Shown here one piece after another: positions 42,661 through 53,968 of a stretch of 64,000 nt of DNA. The notes beneath the pieces are model-generated. The model worked only from the letters and a program-made list of their open reading frames with translations, made no database searches and had not been told where the DNA came from. Source of the stretch: Angiostrongylus vasorum (taxonomy: Eukaryota; Nematoda; Chromadorea; Rhabditida; Metastrongylidae). Location of the stretch: NCBI GenBank assembly GCA_018806985.1, contig JADANN010000032.1, positions 3,741,501-3,805,500 on the forward strand, written 5' to 3'. The number at the start of each line of letters is the position of its first letter. The first letter of the stretch is position 1. The position numbers and the translations under genes are program-made.

Positions 42661-42906
42661 ATAAGAAGAACAAGAAAAACAATAAGTTGAAGAACCAAAT
42701 GAGGTTGCTAGGTTGATGAGAATGAGTGAGGATGCGATGTGCATAAGTAAACTGAGACACAGAGTAGCAAATAGATGACACGAGCGAACAGCAAACCAGT
42801 CACAAAGCAAAGTGCTGACAAGCTCTCAAGACTGTTGTGTAAGCCATTTGGCAATCTGTTGGATGGTGGACTGGAAGGTCATAATCATAAGAAAGGAAAG
42901 ATAAAC

Positions 42907-42988
42907 CTATTGTACTGATGGAATTGAAAGGGATGCCAAAATCGTCTTCCGGATTCACCTCGCCAGAAGTTGATTTCTTACCAGTAAT
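42907..42988 (-). CDS. upstream-isoform exon (ITGKKSTSGEVNPEDD)
   Basis: Acceptor TTTTTAG, donor ATAG|GTTTAT. 27 codons plus one base: ITGKKSTSGEVNPEDDFGIP. It ends in phase 1; the exon it joins downstream was not identified. Confidence 0.68.
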
Positions 42989-44512
42989 CTAAAAACCAAC
43001 AAAATGAGGCTAACCGTTAAAATATTTGACGCCTGCTTGTTTCCTGCCCTTGTTTCGATTGCTAGTTGATCCACAGAACGCCATCGTCGTTGCAGTACCT
43101 CGGATTCGTTCAGATGGCTACGACTATCGATGGGCGATTTTGAAGACTGAAATCGATATGTTGAGTGGTGATGATGAGAATAGTATAATACTATTTCTTA
43201 GCTCCAAAAAGCTATAAGTATATAATTCATTCCTTGGTAGGATCATTCAAGAGTTTGAGATTACCAATCAGAAATTCAGATTCGAGTACGTTAATGGCCA
43301 CCGATCTGGATTAAATTTGCTCAGAAGGCAGTTGTCCTCGCTACCGTAAAAAGATAGGCAACTGTACTCGTGTCATGAAAACGTACAGACACCGCGTCAT
43401 AAGTTTCTGGAAACTGCAGAAAAAGAACCTGGCCAAACTACTGGTGTGCCATTGGAATAGGAAATGTGCCTGGTGCGCCACATTATTCTTCATGAAAAAA
43501 AAAGGCAAATGAAGCAAAGCATGAAGCAAGAATATAATTCATAAAATGAGTCTCAAAGAGCGAGCTTGACTCTGCCACCGCGGTTGTCAAAGGTATAGAC
43601 TCCGATCTGTTGGCTTAAGCTCAGCGTAAAGTGAGATTCAACAGAAGTGTTGAAAAATACACACGCGGTCGTTAGTACAACGTGGACTATGCCCCCATCT
43701 GTACAAAGCCGGCGATTTGGTACCAATCTTTTCTGCGAGGATAAAAAACACTGAATTCATAAATTAGTACGCTACAGCTAGTCAATATATAGGCCAAATA
43801 TGCATCCAATGGCGTATACTATCCTACAAATGGAGTTGAATGCACGGGCATATCAAAGAGTTTGATCAGCCCCCGAACGTTTTATCACTTTATCACTCGT
43901 GGTGTATCTAGGAGGGGGACGAAACACATTCTCAATGGTTCCATTGTAGTAATAAATTGGTGCAAAAACTGGAAGAGCTGTACACCCTAAGGAAAAACGG
44001 AGAACAGTATAACCGACGCACCGGACGGTTAGTACGAGCGAATTCAGCCGGCGTGAGTCGACCACTGAGGTCCATCATGCATCGACTATGATTGACTTTC
44101 TGAATTTGTAAAAGATAAAAAGAAGGCCAGTTAGGCGAAAATAAATGGGATTTGAATTAGGGCTGTGCGTTGGATTAAGTTTAAAGTGCCTTGGGGTTAA
44201 GAAAAAGGAACGGATTAATTTAGTGAATGAATAGGTTTAAAATTCCATTAACGCAAAGCCCTGATTAAAACCTATGAGAAAAAATTCGATTAAGAACTCA
44301 CTTGTTGTCATTACTTTGTGATCACATTGTAGTTGATAGTGGCAAGCAGAGGATTGTTGCAATCAGAGAAATCGCCCAGGCCCGAGGTCAGAGGTCAGAG
44401 GTCTTTATCACACTATCACGAAACGTAAAATGGACACCATGGTACACAAAGGACATTGAGCTGGGAACTCCTCTCCACGGTATACAATCAGACAGACAGA
44501 CACACACACACA

Positions 44513-44553
<41 letters not shown>

Positions 44554-47500
44554 ATAGATACTCGCAGATAGACATATGACTTGTACCACATACACACCAC
44601 ATGCATATAAGAAAAAAATCACCACACCATTACATCCGCTTACCTTTTGCAGGGTCTCGATTGACTGAAAGAGTTAGTTACATTAAAAGACTTTGTCAAA
44701 TATGAAATGGGAACTTAAAAGAAAACTTACTTTTTTGATGTGCTCCAACTCACGAAGGCTTTCGTCGTCACTCTTCTAAAGAACGATACGGTTATGGTAC
44801 AGGAGGTTAGAATAAATCGTTTCGAAAAGGTCAAAAAAAGAAAACTGAAGAGAAATAAGATGAGCAAAAGCTGAAAATTTTCCGAGAGGCTTAATTTCTG
44901 CAGCAGGAAGTCGTTGTGTACAGTGAAATTTCCAAACTTAAAGAGACTAATATAAATTGTCACATCAAGAAAGAGATTGTTTTTCATTAATTCTCAATAC
45001 AGGCTCTTGTGGCGCAGTGGTCAGAGGCGTTCTGCAAGACACACATGGGATCGATTCCTGCGCACATGGCTCACCAAGCCTTCCATGTCTCTGAGGTCGG
45101 CAAATTGGTGCCAAACTTGTGTGGGAGGGTAGCAGCACTGGCTTGATACATCGGGAGGCCATTGCGAGTCATTGTAAAGGCCAGATATCCATTCAGCCAC
45201 TTCCAAACGTTGCTTAATGAAGTCGAATGCATAGCGTGTCCATCAGGGATTGATCAGCGTCGAGAGCTTTATCCTTTATCGTTTTAATTCCCAATGGTAT
45301 TTGATAGACGTGGAAGCATATGACTTTCCCTTCAATGCACCCTTTGCTTTAAAGGCCTTTTTGTCAAGGATAGAAAAACTTAACAAACAATTTAAAGATA
45401 TGATATGGCAAAAGATAAGATGAAAGCTGGACCTTCAAATCCAGAAAATTCATTTGTTGACAAAGTCTTCAAAAGAATACAAAATCGTTTCGTCGATCAG
45501 AGAAGCCCCATTATAATCACTTACGAAGGAAATTTCATAGGAGTGAAGTCATCGTCAACCTTCTTCTGATATGTTTCTTGGGAACTCTTTGAAAATCGGA
45601 ATATATCCTATTCAACGATAAAATAGTGGACAAAGAAGGGCAACACCTAGCCAAGTTTTCAAGCTAAGTCAAGAATTTTTCCACGCAATGATATTTGTAG
45701 GAACGAGTACACTTCGGCACGCATGAATGCTACCGTACCTTCGGTCCTGGCCATCCGGGTTTACTCCACGGTTTATTCGCTTCACTTTCTTTAGCCTTCA
45801 GATAGTCTCTGAGTCGGCTGGCTTCCATATCACGATGTCGTTCAACGCTTTCCGTCAAATAGTTACTAGTGGTGATCGGACGAGATTCAACACTCTAAAA
45901 GAAACAGCTAAAAATGACAGGGAAAAAACAAGCGAAACAACAACTATATCGATAAATTCTGCATAAATTGATCGGCATTCCTAAGCTTTCTGGATTATTG
46001 TTGAGTATGGCAGTTGAGACACAAATAGGCACCATTATGAGAGAAGGAACGGAAAGGAAAACTGTGAACAGTCAAACCAGTTAGCCTCAGCTTAACTGGG
46101 TTCAATGCCGATTTGGGCTCCCCAGATCAATCCCGTTGACGGGTGATTGCTAACGGCAAAAGATCAATAGAACTAGCTCAGAGACAGGCGAAACGAAGGA
46201 CCAGCATGGTGTGGTGGTGAACGCGTTACTCCCCGGAAAGGACAATAGCGCGTTCGTTCTCCACCTCAGACACCTGCGGTCCGGAGTTCTGCAATTATCT
46301 CAGAATTATAGAAACCAATTAGCTTTTAATCTTCTCTTTTTCAAGTCATACTACAACCATTTGATGCTCAACAGAAATTTTTCATATTTCTCAAGTGTTC
46401 TAGGATTGAAAGAGAATCGTTTAGAGGATCACAGTTTTACTAAGTGGAACTTCGCATTGCAGCAGAAAAAAAGCATCAAAATCCTTCAGAAGAGACGTTC
46501 AAACTTTTAAATTTGAAACAAAAGAAGGATGTAATGACAAAAACTTAGAGTAAAAGAGAATGGCAAACTAAAAAAAACTTAATACAAAAAAATACCTACT
46601 AACTTGGTTCAACTTCAACCAAAAGAAGTACTAGCTAAGATATTTGGATGGACCGTTTTCACTCGTTGTGCGGGCACCAGCACAATTTACATTTCCGGAG
46701 ATTTGCTGGTTTAGATATTGTGGTTTCCTGGAGGCCCGAGGACAGCCTGACCAAAGTCTGCCCCACGTCGTCACCACCGCAGGCAGTCGTACCACTAGTG
46801 GATCAGAGGGAGATTTGCCACCTTGCGACTAGTTTGATACCAGGATGGTGGTGGATCCTGGTATTGGTTTAGATGTTACTCTTAGATGGGCTTCCTGATG
46901 ATAACGCCCGACACTTTCTCAGCTTGGGAGACCCTACCGAGAAGATGAATCTCCTCTCTCTACATCACAGCCCAACACCCAGGAACACCTCCAATCTACG
47001 ATGAGGCGGTAGACCGCTGGGAGGAACTTTTAAAAAATATATTGTTGCAAAGTCATATTAACAATGGAAATGTCGCATCGCATACTATTACAAAAGTAGT
47101 CACTGAGATATAAGCCGAGAGACACCCGGCTCTATTCAAGCTAGCTCTTTAGAAAATTTAGGTGTCAGTAAGTTGCAGTCCCTACAAGTTAAATAATAGA
47201 ATAACAAAAAGGTGAAGGAGAGCGACCACGATAATAAATATTGCTTAGGAACTGTTTGTATGTCGTGGTGTTGCTGCTCAGTCCTACAGTATGTAACAAC
47301 CTGATAGTGTTAACGAACGGTTTTCTTGCCGGCACCAACACCACAACCCGTCCAACAAGAGGGGTTTCAAAGTATTTTTGTTTTCTTTTTCAACGTCAGT
47401 TGAATCTGGCATGTCTAAAATCAACATGAACCTTGAATCGTCGTTGTTCAAGCGGTTCGAGTTTGATGAGACTACGTTTTGAGTGTTCACTCGGAAAATC

Positions 47501-50056
47501 ACCGGCTAACTGCCTTTTTGCATCGGGAAGAGTCTGCGTATGATACGGCATGTTTGCACTAGAACGCACCTGGAACGAACGTTAACGACCATCATCACTG
47601 ATATGAACGATAATATAATCTAAAACAGTTTCTACAGAATCCAAGTACAGCTTGCTTCGGTTTGTGTATGAAAAACATCGTACGATAAGAATAAAGCGAA
47701 CAAAGTCTTAATGAACCTTGTCACTACTTTTACACCTTCACAATTGTGAAGTTCTGATGACCTCATGAAAACAGGAACGAAACGTGATAAACGAGAAAAG
47801 TTAAATAAATGAAAGAATGGGACTGCCATGCTGATGAACTTCGTGTACTTCGTGCTTGTAGTAGAACATCATGTGGGCATGCCGTGTACTAAATTCAGGA
47901 TACACAGCAGATACACGGCTAAACCAAGTCCATCGTTATAGCCCTAGTGAATCGTTGACTGGTTTATTCATGTCTTCTAGCATGGAAAAGTCCTCGTGGG
48001 TTTTTTGAAGTTTAGAAACTCTAACAATATATAAATATTATACCTTCGGATCGATCACGGTGAGTTTGTAGTCTTCATGTCGCATGCTCACCTGAATCAA
48101 CCATTTTCTTTCTAAGTGATAAGCTCTTACCACGTGTCTTTAATTTATTGCTACTGGACACTAACCTTATAGTCACCCTGACCCTCCGGTAGATAACCAC
48201 TTGGACCCAGCTTTAACTCGTGACTCTAAAAAGGGGAATAACGGCATGATTTAGATAGCAAGATCCCTTCTCTCTATGCTACTATTCCCTTCACGATTTT
48301 GTGGAAAAACAGAAAAAATGACACCCACAGGTTTTTCTGACCCAAGTTTATAGTTGGGTGTGATCGTCTTCACGTTTCCATTTCGTGTTTTACCTTCTTT
48401 CGTTGATGGATGATCGTCCTGGAAGTGTTTATTCTATTACAATGCACCTCTACCGTAGCCAAAAGCCTACGCGAGATTATTATTTATATAAAGGGGAGCG
48501 GAAAGATTGCTTATGCTAATTCTAAATCGTGAAAAACACCAAAACCCGATGTTCGGCTAAGATGAGAACGTGTCGTATCCTTATGGATAGTTTTGTCGAC
48601 CATTCGCTCCATTCTGTCTTTACTTTTTGAAATCAAACGTTTCTTATATTCCTTGCACTTAACACATTTATAATTAAGTAGATAAATTGAGAAAGCTTTA
48701 TGTTCACGACTAGAACGTGGCTAACTTTGTACCCTAGAAGATATTAAAGTTTGGTTCTAAACAAGCACCAAGCATTACAAGCGTGTTTCATAGAACCGCA
48801 AAGCAAAGCTATCGTTTTCGTTCTATTTCGTGTAAATTCTCCAACTTTTTAAAGCCGTGACTGGCGTAACTTCAGTACGAGCATGAATAATTCGAAAGAA
48901 GTGGGCATAAAGCTTTAAAGGCAATGGGACTGTGGGGAATGTTGAGTAACAGCTAATATAATTCGCATCATTCATTTAGAGCTATCGCCAAACTAGCTGG
49001 CTGATAATCAAATTAAAGTACTGGTTCAGCGACTGTCTGCAGAAGTTTCCTTTTAGATGACTACATTAGAGTATGTCAGGGGTGGACAGCACAGTGGTAG
49101 TTACTTCGGTCATTACGAGCACGGTGCTGGTTCGAACCTGCTCCAGGCTCACCAAGCTCTCATCCTTCCGTGGTCGGGAAATTGGTACCGGACCTCTCCA
49201 GGAAAAAATCACGCTTCGCAATCCAATTGGGAACGCTCTAGCCCGGCTATCTCAGGACTCGAGGGATCGACCATCATTCTACGCCGTTCAAAATGAAATG
49301 AAATTCCTCAGGCAGCAAGCGAAGCAACACGTAAAAGTTGGAAGACCTTCGTTGAAGATGGATACGAGGAAACGAATCGAATGTGAGAAGTGCGACATCC
49401 TCACAGTAGACGTGAAGAAGGTCGTATAAAATAAAAAATAAGTTAGGGTGTGTCAATATCGTCGTTTCCTCTGACAAATTAAGAGAAAAAGTACTCTAAA
49501 TGCATCAAGATTTCGATACGTGTTCACCTTCCTTAACATTATCGGATAACTAAAGCGTTGATTTATCCTTTGAAAATACGCTTCGCATCCGACTCTATTC
49601 GTAGCATCAAAGAGGTGGTTGAATGCATATTTGGACTATACATTACCTCGAACAGGCACAACTACGTACCAAATCAGCATTTTTTATCCTCCCTGATAGG
49701 CCTTGCATCAATTTTCCGAACCCAAAAAGATGGGAGGTTTGGTTCACCCAACGTGTCGGATGTCATCAAGACCTATTTCCTACACACCTCCGCCTTAATA
49801 TTGTGAGTCTAGAAGCTGATTTGTTTCTTTCGCGAAGCAGGAGTAAATTACAGTGACCTTAGATTGAAATTTCAGTGTTCTAGCAGTCGAGTCGAATTCT
49901 ATTAGTGTTTTACATGCTCTAAACCGATCCCGCTTCAAGGCGACTAACCGGTCCTGGTGGTTGTCCTTCTTCAGTCTTCACAACCGGCGTCGACCATCGT
50001 TTCACTGACGTTTCGGCTTCGATTGTTGATGACATTTGTGGAGCAGCAGCAGCAGA
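42907..50056 (-). CDS. upstream exon cluster, probable 5' part of long isoforms of the large gene
   Basis: Eleven exons with strong GT-AG sites: 49949-50056, 48329-48418, 48166-48225, 48044-48091, 47432-47569, 45739-45894, 45525-45565, 44731-44775, 44644-44664, 43015-43146, 42907-42988. All but 45525-45565 and the 3' end of 42907-42988 are phase 0 at both ends, so exons can be dropped freely. Composition and the Trp-Pro motifs (KRWSTPVVK, NKPWSKPGWPGPK) match the exons below 37.9 kb. The strand is the same and no stop or poly(A) region separates the two sets. An independent gene is possible; the initiating exon is outside or unseen. Confidence 0.6.
43015..43146 (-). CDS. upstream-isoform exon (SSKSPIDSRSHLNES)
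   Basis: Acceptor GATTTCAG, donor ACG|GTTAGC. 44 codons in phase 0: SSKSPIDSRSHLNESEVLQR, RWRSVDQLAIETRAGNKQAS. Confidence 0.74.
43665..43880 (+). repeat. degenerate SINE-A
   Basis: GGCGATTTGGTACCAATCTT and GAGTTGAATGCACGGGCATA match the SINE-A body; the head is eroded. Confidence 0.45.
44500..44551 (+). repeat. (CA)n microsatellite
   Basis: About 50 bp of CACACA with one TA interruption, downstream of the 21-nt microexon donor. Confidence 0.9.
44644..44664 (-). CDS. 21-nt microexon (SIETLQK)
   Basis: CTTTCAG | seven codons | GTAAGC. Phase 0/0; continues the helix of the preceding exon (LRELEHIKK, SIETLQK). Confidence 0.66.
44731..44775 (-). CDS. 45-nt exon (KSDDESLRELEHIKK)
   Basis: Acceptor TTCTTTAG, donor AAA|GTAAGT. 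Phase 0/0; heptad-like helix with the following microexon. Confidence 0.66.
45001..45282 (+). mobile_element. SINE-A copy, full length reference
   Basis: CTTGTGGCGCAGTGGTCAGA (A box) and TGGGATCGATTCCTGCGC (B box) are 30-40 bp apart as in tRNA promoters. The body has GGTCGGCAAATTGGTGCCAA and the end GCGTCGAGAGCTTTATCC. Confidence 0.75.
45525..45565 (-). CDS. optional 41-nt exon (KKVDDDFTPMKFP)
   Basis: Acceptor CATATCAG, donor CTTC|GTAAGT. It ends in phase 2 and does not fit the next exon, whereas skipping it does. It may be isoform-specific. Confidence 0.5.
45739..45894 (-). CDS. upstream-isoform exon (SVESRPITTSNYL)
   Basis: Acceptor TCTTTTAG, donor AAG|GTACGG. 52 codons, phase 0: SVESRPITTSNYLTESVERH, MEASRLRDYLKAKESEANK, PWSKPGWPGPK. 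One of the most protein-like exons in the window. Confidence 0.78.
46082..46310 (+). mobile_element. SINE-B copy
   Basis: TTAGCCTCAGCTTAACTGGG head, ATGGTGTGGTGGTGAACGCG A-box side, CGTTCGTTCTCCACC B-box side, tail cut after TCTCAGAATT. The 99-aa frame is not a gene. Confidence 0.7.
46645..47025 (-). mobile_element. SINE-D copy
   Basis: CACTCGTTGTGCGGGCACCA at the left, CGATGAGGCGGTAGACCGCT at the right. Confidence 0.65.
47432..47569 (-). CDS. upstream-isoform exon (VRSSANMPYHTQTL)
   Basis: Acceptor CGTTCCAG, donor AAG|GTTCAT. 46 codons, phase 0: VRSSANMPYHTQTLPDAKRQ, SKRSLIKLEPLEQRRFK. Confidence 0.74.
48044..48091 (-). CDS. 48-nt exon (VSMRHEDYKLTVIDPK)
   Basis: Acceptor GATTCAG, donor AAG|GTATAA. 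16 codons, phase 0. Confidence 0.68.
48166..48225 (-). CDS. 60-nt exon (SHELKLGPSGYLPEGQGDYK)
   Basis: Acceptor TTTTTTAG, donor AAG|GTTAGT. Phase 0. Ends in GDYK as the next exon has EDYKL, a hint of a short internal repeat. Confidence 0.72.
48329..48418 (-). CDS. 90-nt exon (DDHPSTKEGKTRNG)
   Basis: Acceptor CACTTCCAG, donor CCT|GTGGGT. Phase 0: DDHPSTKEGKTRNGNVKTIT, PNYKLGSEKP. PNYKLGS parallels EDYKLTV two exons on. Confidence 0.7.
49070..49437 (+). mobile_element. SINE-C copy, full length reference
   Basis: GTGGACAGCACAGTGGTAGT (A box) and GTGCTGGTTCGAACCTGC (B box), then GGAACGCTCTAGCCCGGCTA, end GGTCGTATAAAATAAAAAAT. The 118-aa open frame is repeat. Confidence 0.72.
49590..49790 (-). 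repeat. degenerate SINE-A
   Basis: GGTGGTTGAATGCATATTTG and the body AAAGATGGGAGGTTTGG match a minus-strand SINE-A; head lost. Confidence 0.45.
49949..50056 (-). CDS. most upstream recognised exon (SAAAAPQMSSTIEAE)
   Basis: Acceptor TCAACAG, donor CCG|GTTAGT. 36 codons, phase 0: SAAAAPQMSSTIEAETSVKR, WSTPVVKTEEGQPPGP. Confidence 0.68.
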
Positions 50057-50574
50057 CTGTTGACAGTGGTCGTCCTGTTAGTGAAGTTTGTCAGGAACGA
50101 GCTGTTTTGTCGTCAGCGATGTCGACGCTAAGAACGCTAATCTTCAACGGTCGTATAAACAACACTCGTAACGTGGTCGGTTCTGTAAAAGAAAAAAATC
50201 GGTTAACTGTTTTTTTTTCTAGTGATGGGTAGAAACGTTATTATCACGGGAAAAAAGGAAACGACAAAGGAAATACGAAAAAAAAGAATGAACAGAGTTT
50301 CTTAATGAGAATTCTCGACGAAAGGCTAGAACAAAGCAGAAAAAGCGATATTTTTGCCAAAGACTTTTGGAATCCATGTGTATCTAAAAAAAAATTCTGT
50401 CTACCATATTTCTACCTTAATGACAAATATATGGAGTATGGTTAAAATATTCTTCTCAACGGCATCTTCTCAGAAGACCATAATAAAGCCACAGCAGCAC
50501 ACGGCAGAAAACGGGGATATTGGAGTTAAGTTTGGCACTGAATGTATATAAAAAAGCTTAAGCTTTAGGGCATT

Positions 50575-50821
50575 GATCATTCCATGAGAGATGCGCCATA
50601 AATTCGACTCCATTAAGCATCGTTAAAGGTGAGTAAATGCATATCTGGCCTTTTCAATGACTCGCGGTACGCTATCGATGCATCGAGCCAGCGCTGCTGT
50701 CCTCCCAGACAGATCTGGTGCCTTGACTCCGGCGAGATGGAAGGCTTGGTGAGCCTGGGGCGAGGGATCGATCCCTTGTGTGCTGCATTGCGCCTCTAGC
50801 CGCTGCGCTACATGCGTCCCT
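50575..50821 (-). mobile_element. SINE-A copy
   Basis: GCTGCGCTACATGCGTCCC at the right (A box complement) and GGGATCGATCCCTTGTGTGC (B box). Confidence 0.7.
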
Positions 50822-51079
50822 TTTGAAAATACATATGTGGTAAATTTCATACTGTACAAAAATGTGACTTCATCAGCTAATTTAGTAAATGAGTGGTTGA
50901 ATTTGCATTTGTTATGAATCTACTAAATTACTATTCCAGTAAAAATTTACATCTATCTGTAGTTAGAAAATTCTAACGGGTAATAACTCCAAAAGTTCTG
51001 AAAAAAGTGAAACCAAAGCGGTTACCGAAGTGTGAAAGGAAGATTATACGATATCAATAAAATTGATTACTGGCCATTC

Positions 51080-51245
51080 ATAGAAAAAAACGGAGGAAAA
51101 GTAAGAGAAGAAGAAAGAAAGAAGGAGAAGAAAAAATGAGGAGAAGGAAAGGAATAAGTACGAAGGACGGAAAAGGAACAAAAGCAAAGAAGAAAAGAGG
51201 AAGAAGAAACAGAAAACGAAAGGCAAAGAAGGAAGGAAGACGATA
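51080..51245 (+). repeat. purine-rich (GAA/GGA) tract
   Basis: About 165 bp of nearly pure A/G. The Phe/Leu/Ser-rich frame on the other strand is an artefact. Confidence 0.8.
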
Positions 51246-52325
51246 AGAAGGAAGTAGAACATTACAAACTCAATTGTGCTTAGCACCATTCTTCAATTAC
51301 GATAAATTTTAGTGTTAATGACTTTGTCATTGAAACATATTTCCGTTTGCAGAGAAGAAAAAATGAATCAGGAAAGGATTTAAGGATTGAAAAACTTCTA
51401 TATGGAGTGCAAGACCAGAATTTGTTCAAATGCAGAAGTAAGTCACTTTCTTTCTTCTTACTTTTTTATTCATTTCACTTCTAGTCGATCATCGATGACG
51501 AGAAATGAGACCGTCTGTGGTCGGCAGGTGGTGAGACGACAATTACTGAACATGTAGACTAAACACATAAGTGCAGTTCTCTGCTTATATGTATGTACGT
51601 CCGTCTGTCCGTCTGTGGGTAACTGAATATATATCCACGTGTATATATGCATATATGTGTGTACATATCTACGGCTATTTGTCAATACAGTTGATGAAGA
51701 CCAGTCAGTCACGTAGTATGGGTTGCAATGCATTTATCTCTCTCTCCATCTATTTGAAAATAGACACAATCAATACATCAATTCGCATAATTATTAATTA
51801 ATAACACACTCTTCCCCTCTACTATAAGATGCAGTTGTGTTAGTGATCAAATTACTGGTGTAAGTGATAAAGAGCTTTCATTTCCGTCAACGGTACGTTC
51901 CAGCTTTTCCAACTCTCCACAGCATGCGTTCGATGTTTAGTGGACTTTCGTTATGTTTGATTACCCATTTTAAGTCATCTTGCCGGGTAATGAACTTCTG
52001 TCTCTTCTACATGCTGGAACATCCTCTCACCATAAACCATTAAGGTGGTCGAGCGACGACTGATTAGAAGAATATAGAAGCGAAACATTCACGTGTATGG
52101 GATAATACTGTTTATTGTTTCTAGTCTGTTAATTGCAATTCATTACTTTTAACTCTCTTCACGACTAGTTTATGATCGCTTTTAGTCCGCGACTAACCTA
52201 CTCTCTAGGCAAGAAAGTTCGTAAGGCTACAGATTCTTCACAGGTGACAGATTCGTTGCATTCATGAAGAACAGAATCCCACAGCATGCATGGAGCAGTG
52301 GTAAAACAAGTAAACATGCTTATTC
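51246..52325. other. no gene recognised
   Basis: Includes a GTATATA/CATATAT-rich patch at about 51,570-51,670. No exon with paired sites on either strand. Confidence 0.35.
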
Positions 52326-52329
52326 TTGT

Positions 52330-52890
52330 AACAGTTCCTAGGAGCGAGTTTCTATTAACCTTGGCATTGGATTATAAATGCGTCGTTTTCTTTCCCAGCA
52401 ATCACAAGGTTGTCATACAGCATACGTTTACTTCCTTACAAAAAGAAAGCATACAACACAACAGTAGCTGACGTTTCGGCAGTACCGCCTTCTTCAGAAC
52501 CTGTAAGGGGGATATTGATATGCGATTTACGACTTTACGATTATGACATTCAATAACGCCAGACACTTCAATAACAAATACAGAAAGGTGAAGATCTATA
52601 CGGTAATCACGTGATCTACAGCTTCTCGAATTTCCTGCTTTTTTCAGAAGCTTTTGATAATGTGATTACCATATAGATTTTCATCTTTCTGTTTGTATTA
52701 TTGAAGGGTTTGGTGTAGTAAACTGCATATCAAAATACCCTTCCTGGCTCTGAAGAAGGCGCCTGCCGAAACGTCAGCCACTGTTGTGTTTTTTGTGTAT
52801 GTATTGTATGTGTTTTTGTACGGAAGTAAACGTACGCTGTGTGATAACCTCGCGATTGCTAGGAAAAGAAAACGACGCATTTATACTTAT
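52330..52890. mobile_element. fold-back element with ACGTTTCGGC motif
   Basis: Left arm ATGCGTCGTTTTCTTTCCCA to GCTGACGTTTCGGCAGTACC mirrors right arm GCCTGCCGAAACGTCAGCCA to AAAGAAAACGACGCATTTAT; arms about 150 bp. Confidence 0.75.
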
Positions 52891-52904
52891 TCTATTTAAG
52901 ACAA

Positions 52905-53195
52905 AAGGGCGCATGTAGAGCATAGGTTTGAGATGTCCTGTAATCCACATGTGGTCGTCGGTTCGACACCGCATCCCGAGGTAAACAAGCTCTCCATCTC
53001 TCCGAGGTTGGAAAACTGCTACCAGACCATGTCTGTAAGGCTAGAAACAATGACATTATACATCGCCTCGTCACTGAAAAAAGACTGTATAGGTCACATA
53101 TGTATGCACTCAGTCAGTTCCACGATGCTGCGAGTAGAGTCAAGTGTACGACGTATCCCTAATATATTGATCAACCCCGAAAGCTTTATCTTTCT
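52905..53195 (+). mobile_element. divergent SINE-A copy
   Basis: GCGCATGTAGAGCATAGGTT and CGTCGGTTCGACACCGC hold A and B boxes; end ATTGATCAACCCCGAAAGCT. Confidence 0.6.
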
Positions 53196-53309
53196 ATTGT
53201 TTGGCCAAGACGCAAACATTTGGGTAAACTATGTTATTTTTTAAAAAGAATTAAGGATCACATGACCCCAGAAATTATAACTATATATTTTATTTGCAAT
53301 TTACATGAC

Positions 53310-53535
53310 CCGTCATCACATCTGTGCGAATCTCAGCACTACTTGCATTCGTTTCCCTCGCATTCATCCACCAAAATGGTCTTCGAACATTTCCCACTTT
53401 GTTTCAGCTACTGTTTTGACTATTTCGTCTCCTTTTAATGAATGCCGTAGAATCCTGGTCTTGAAGATAACGAGGCTAAGGCGTTCCCACGTGGATTGGA
53501 GTTGGGGCGAGGATCGAACTAACCACTGCGCTATT
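53310..53535 (-). repeat. SINE-C copy, degenerate
   Basis: TGTGCGAATCTCAGCACTAC and GAGGATCGAACTAACCACTG complement the SINE-C end and B-box region. Confidence 0.55.
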
Positions 53536-53559
53536 CCTGCCAAAATTATAGTCACTTAT

Positions 53560-53645
53560 TAATTATTATTAGCAATAATCATCAACATCAATTATTATCA
53601 ATCAATTGTTGTTCAATTGTCAATTATCAATTACTATTAATTATA
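53560..53645 (+). repeat. AT-rich (ATT/CAAT) repeat
   Basis: TAATTATTATTAGCAATAAT-like tract; a related one follows the SINE-C at about 53,965-54,035. Confidence 0.65.
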
Positions 53646-53647
53646 GT

Positions 53648-53968
53648 TCGAGAGCTTCAGGCTCACCAAACCCTCGCATCCCTTCGGGGCCGGGAAATTA
53701 GTATCGGACTTGCCCGAGAAAAAAATCACTCAGCAATCTAATTGGGAGCGCTCCAGCCCGGCTAACTCAGGACTCCAGCTAGAATCGATTTGATCAGGAT
53801 TCTATGACATTAAAAACAAAGTGAAAATCCTAAATCCTCAGGTAGCAGGGAAGCTATATGTAAAAGTTCAAAGACCTTCATGGCTGAGGGATGCGGGAGA
53901 ACGAATCGAATGTGGGAAGTTCTGGGGTCCACACAATAGACGTGAAGACGAATCGTATAAACAAAAAT
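53648..53968 (+). repeat. SINE-C copy, head replaced
   Basis: CAATCTAATTGGGAGCGCTC and ACGTGAAGACGAATCGTATA match SINE-C; it faces the minus copy at 53,310-53,535 across an AT-rich tract. Confidence 0.6.

Noticed and set aside
42526..42810. Hydrophobic 94-aa minus-strand frame resembling a membrane protein
   Set aside because: Complement of a purine-rich tract, which gives Leu/Phe/Ser runs by composition.
45001..45075. Genuine tRNA gene
   Set aside because: A and B boxes are present, but no paired acceptor stem or anticodon arm is seen, and the unit continues into a repeated body found many times.
49073..49429. 118-aa open frame on the plus strand
   Set aside because: It is a SINE-C copy; the same sequence with stops occurs at 13.4, 53.6 and 55.5 kb.
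51044..51289. Phe/Leu-rich minus-strand frame
   Set aside because: Same artefact from a GAA/GGA tract.
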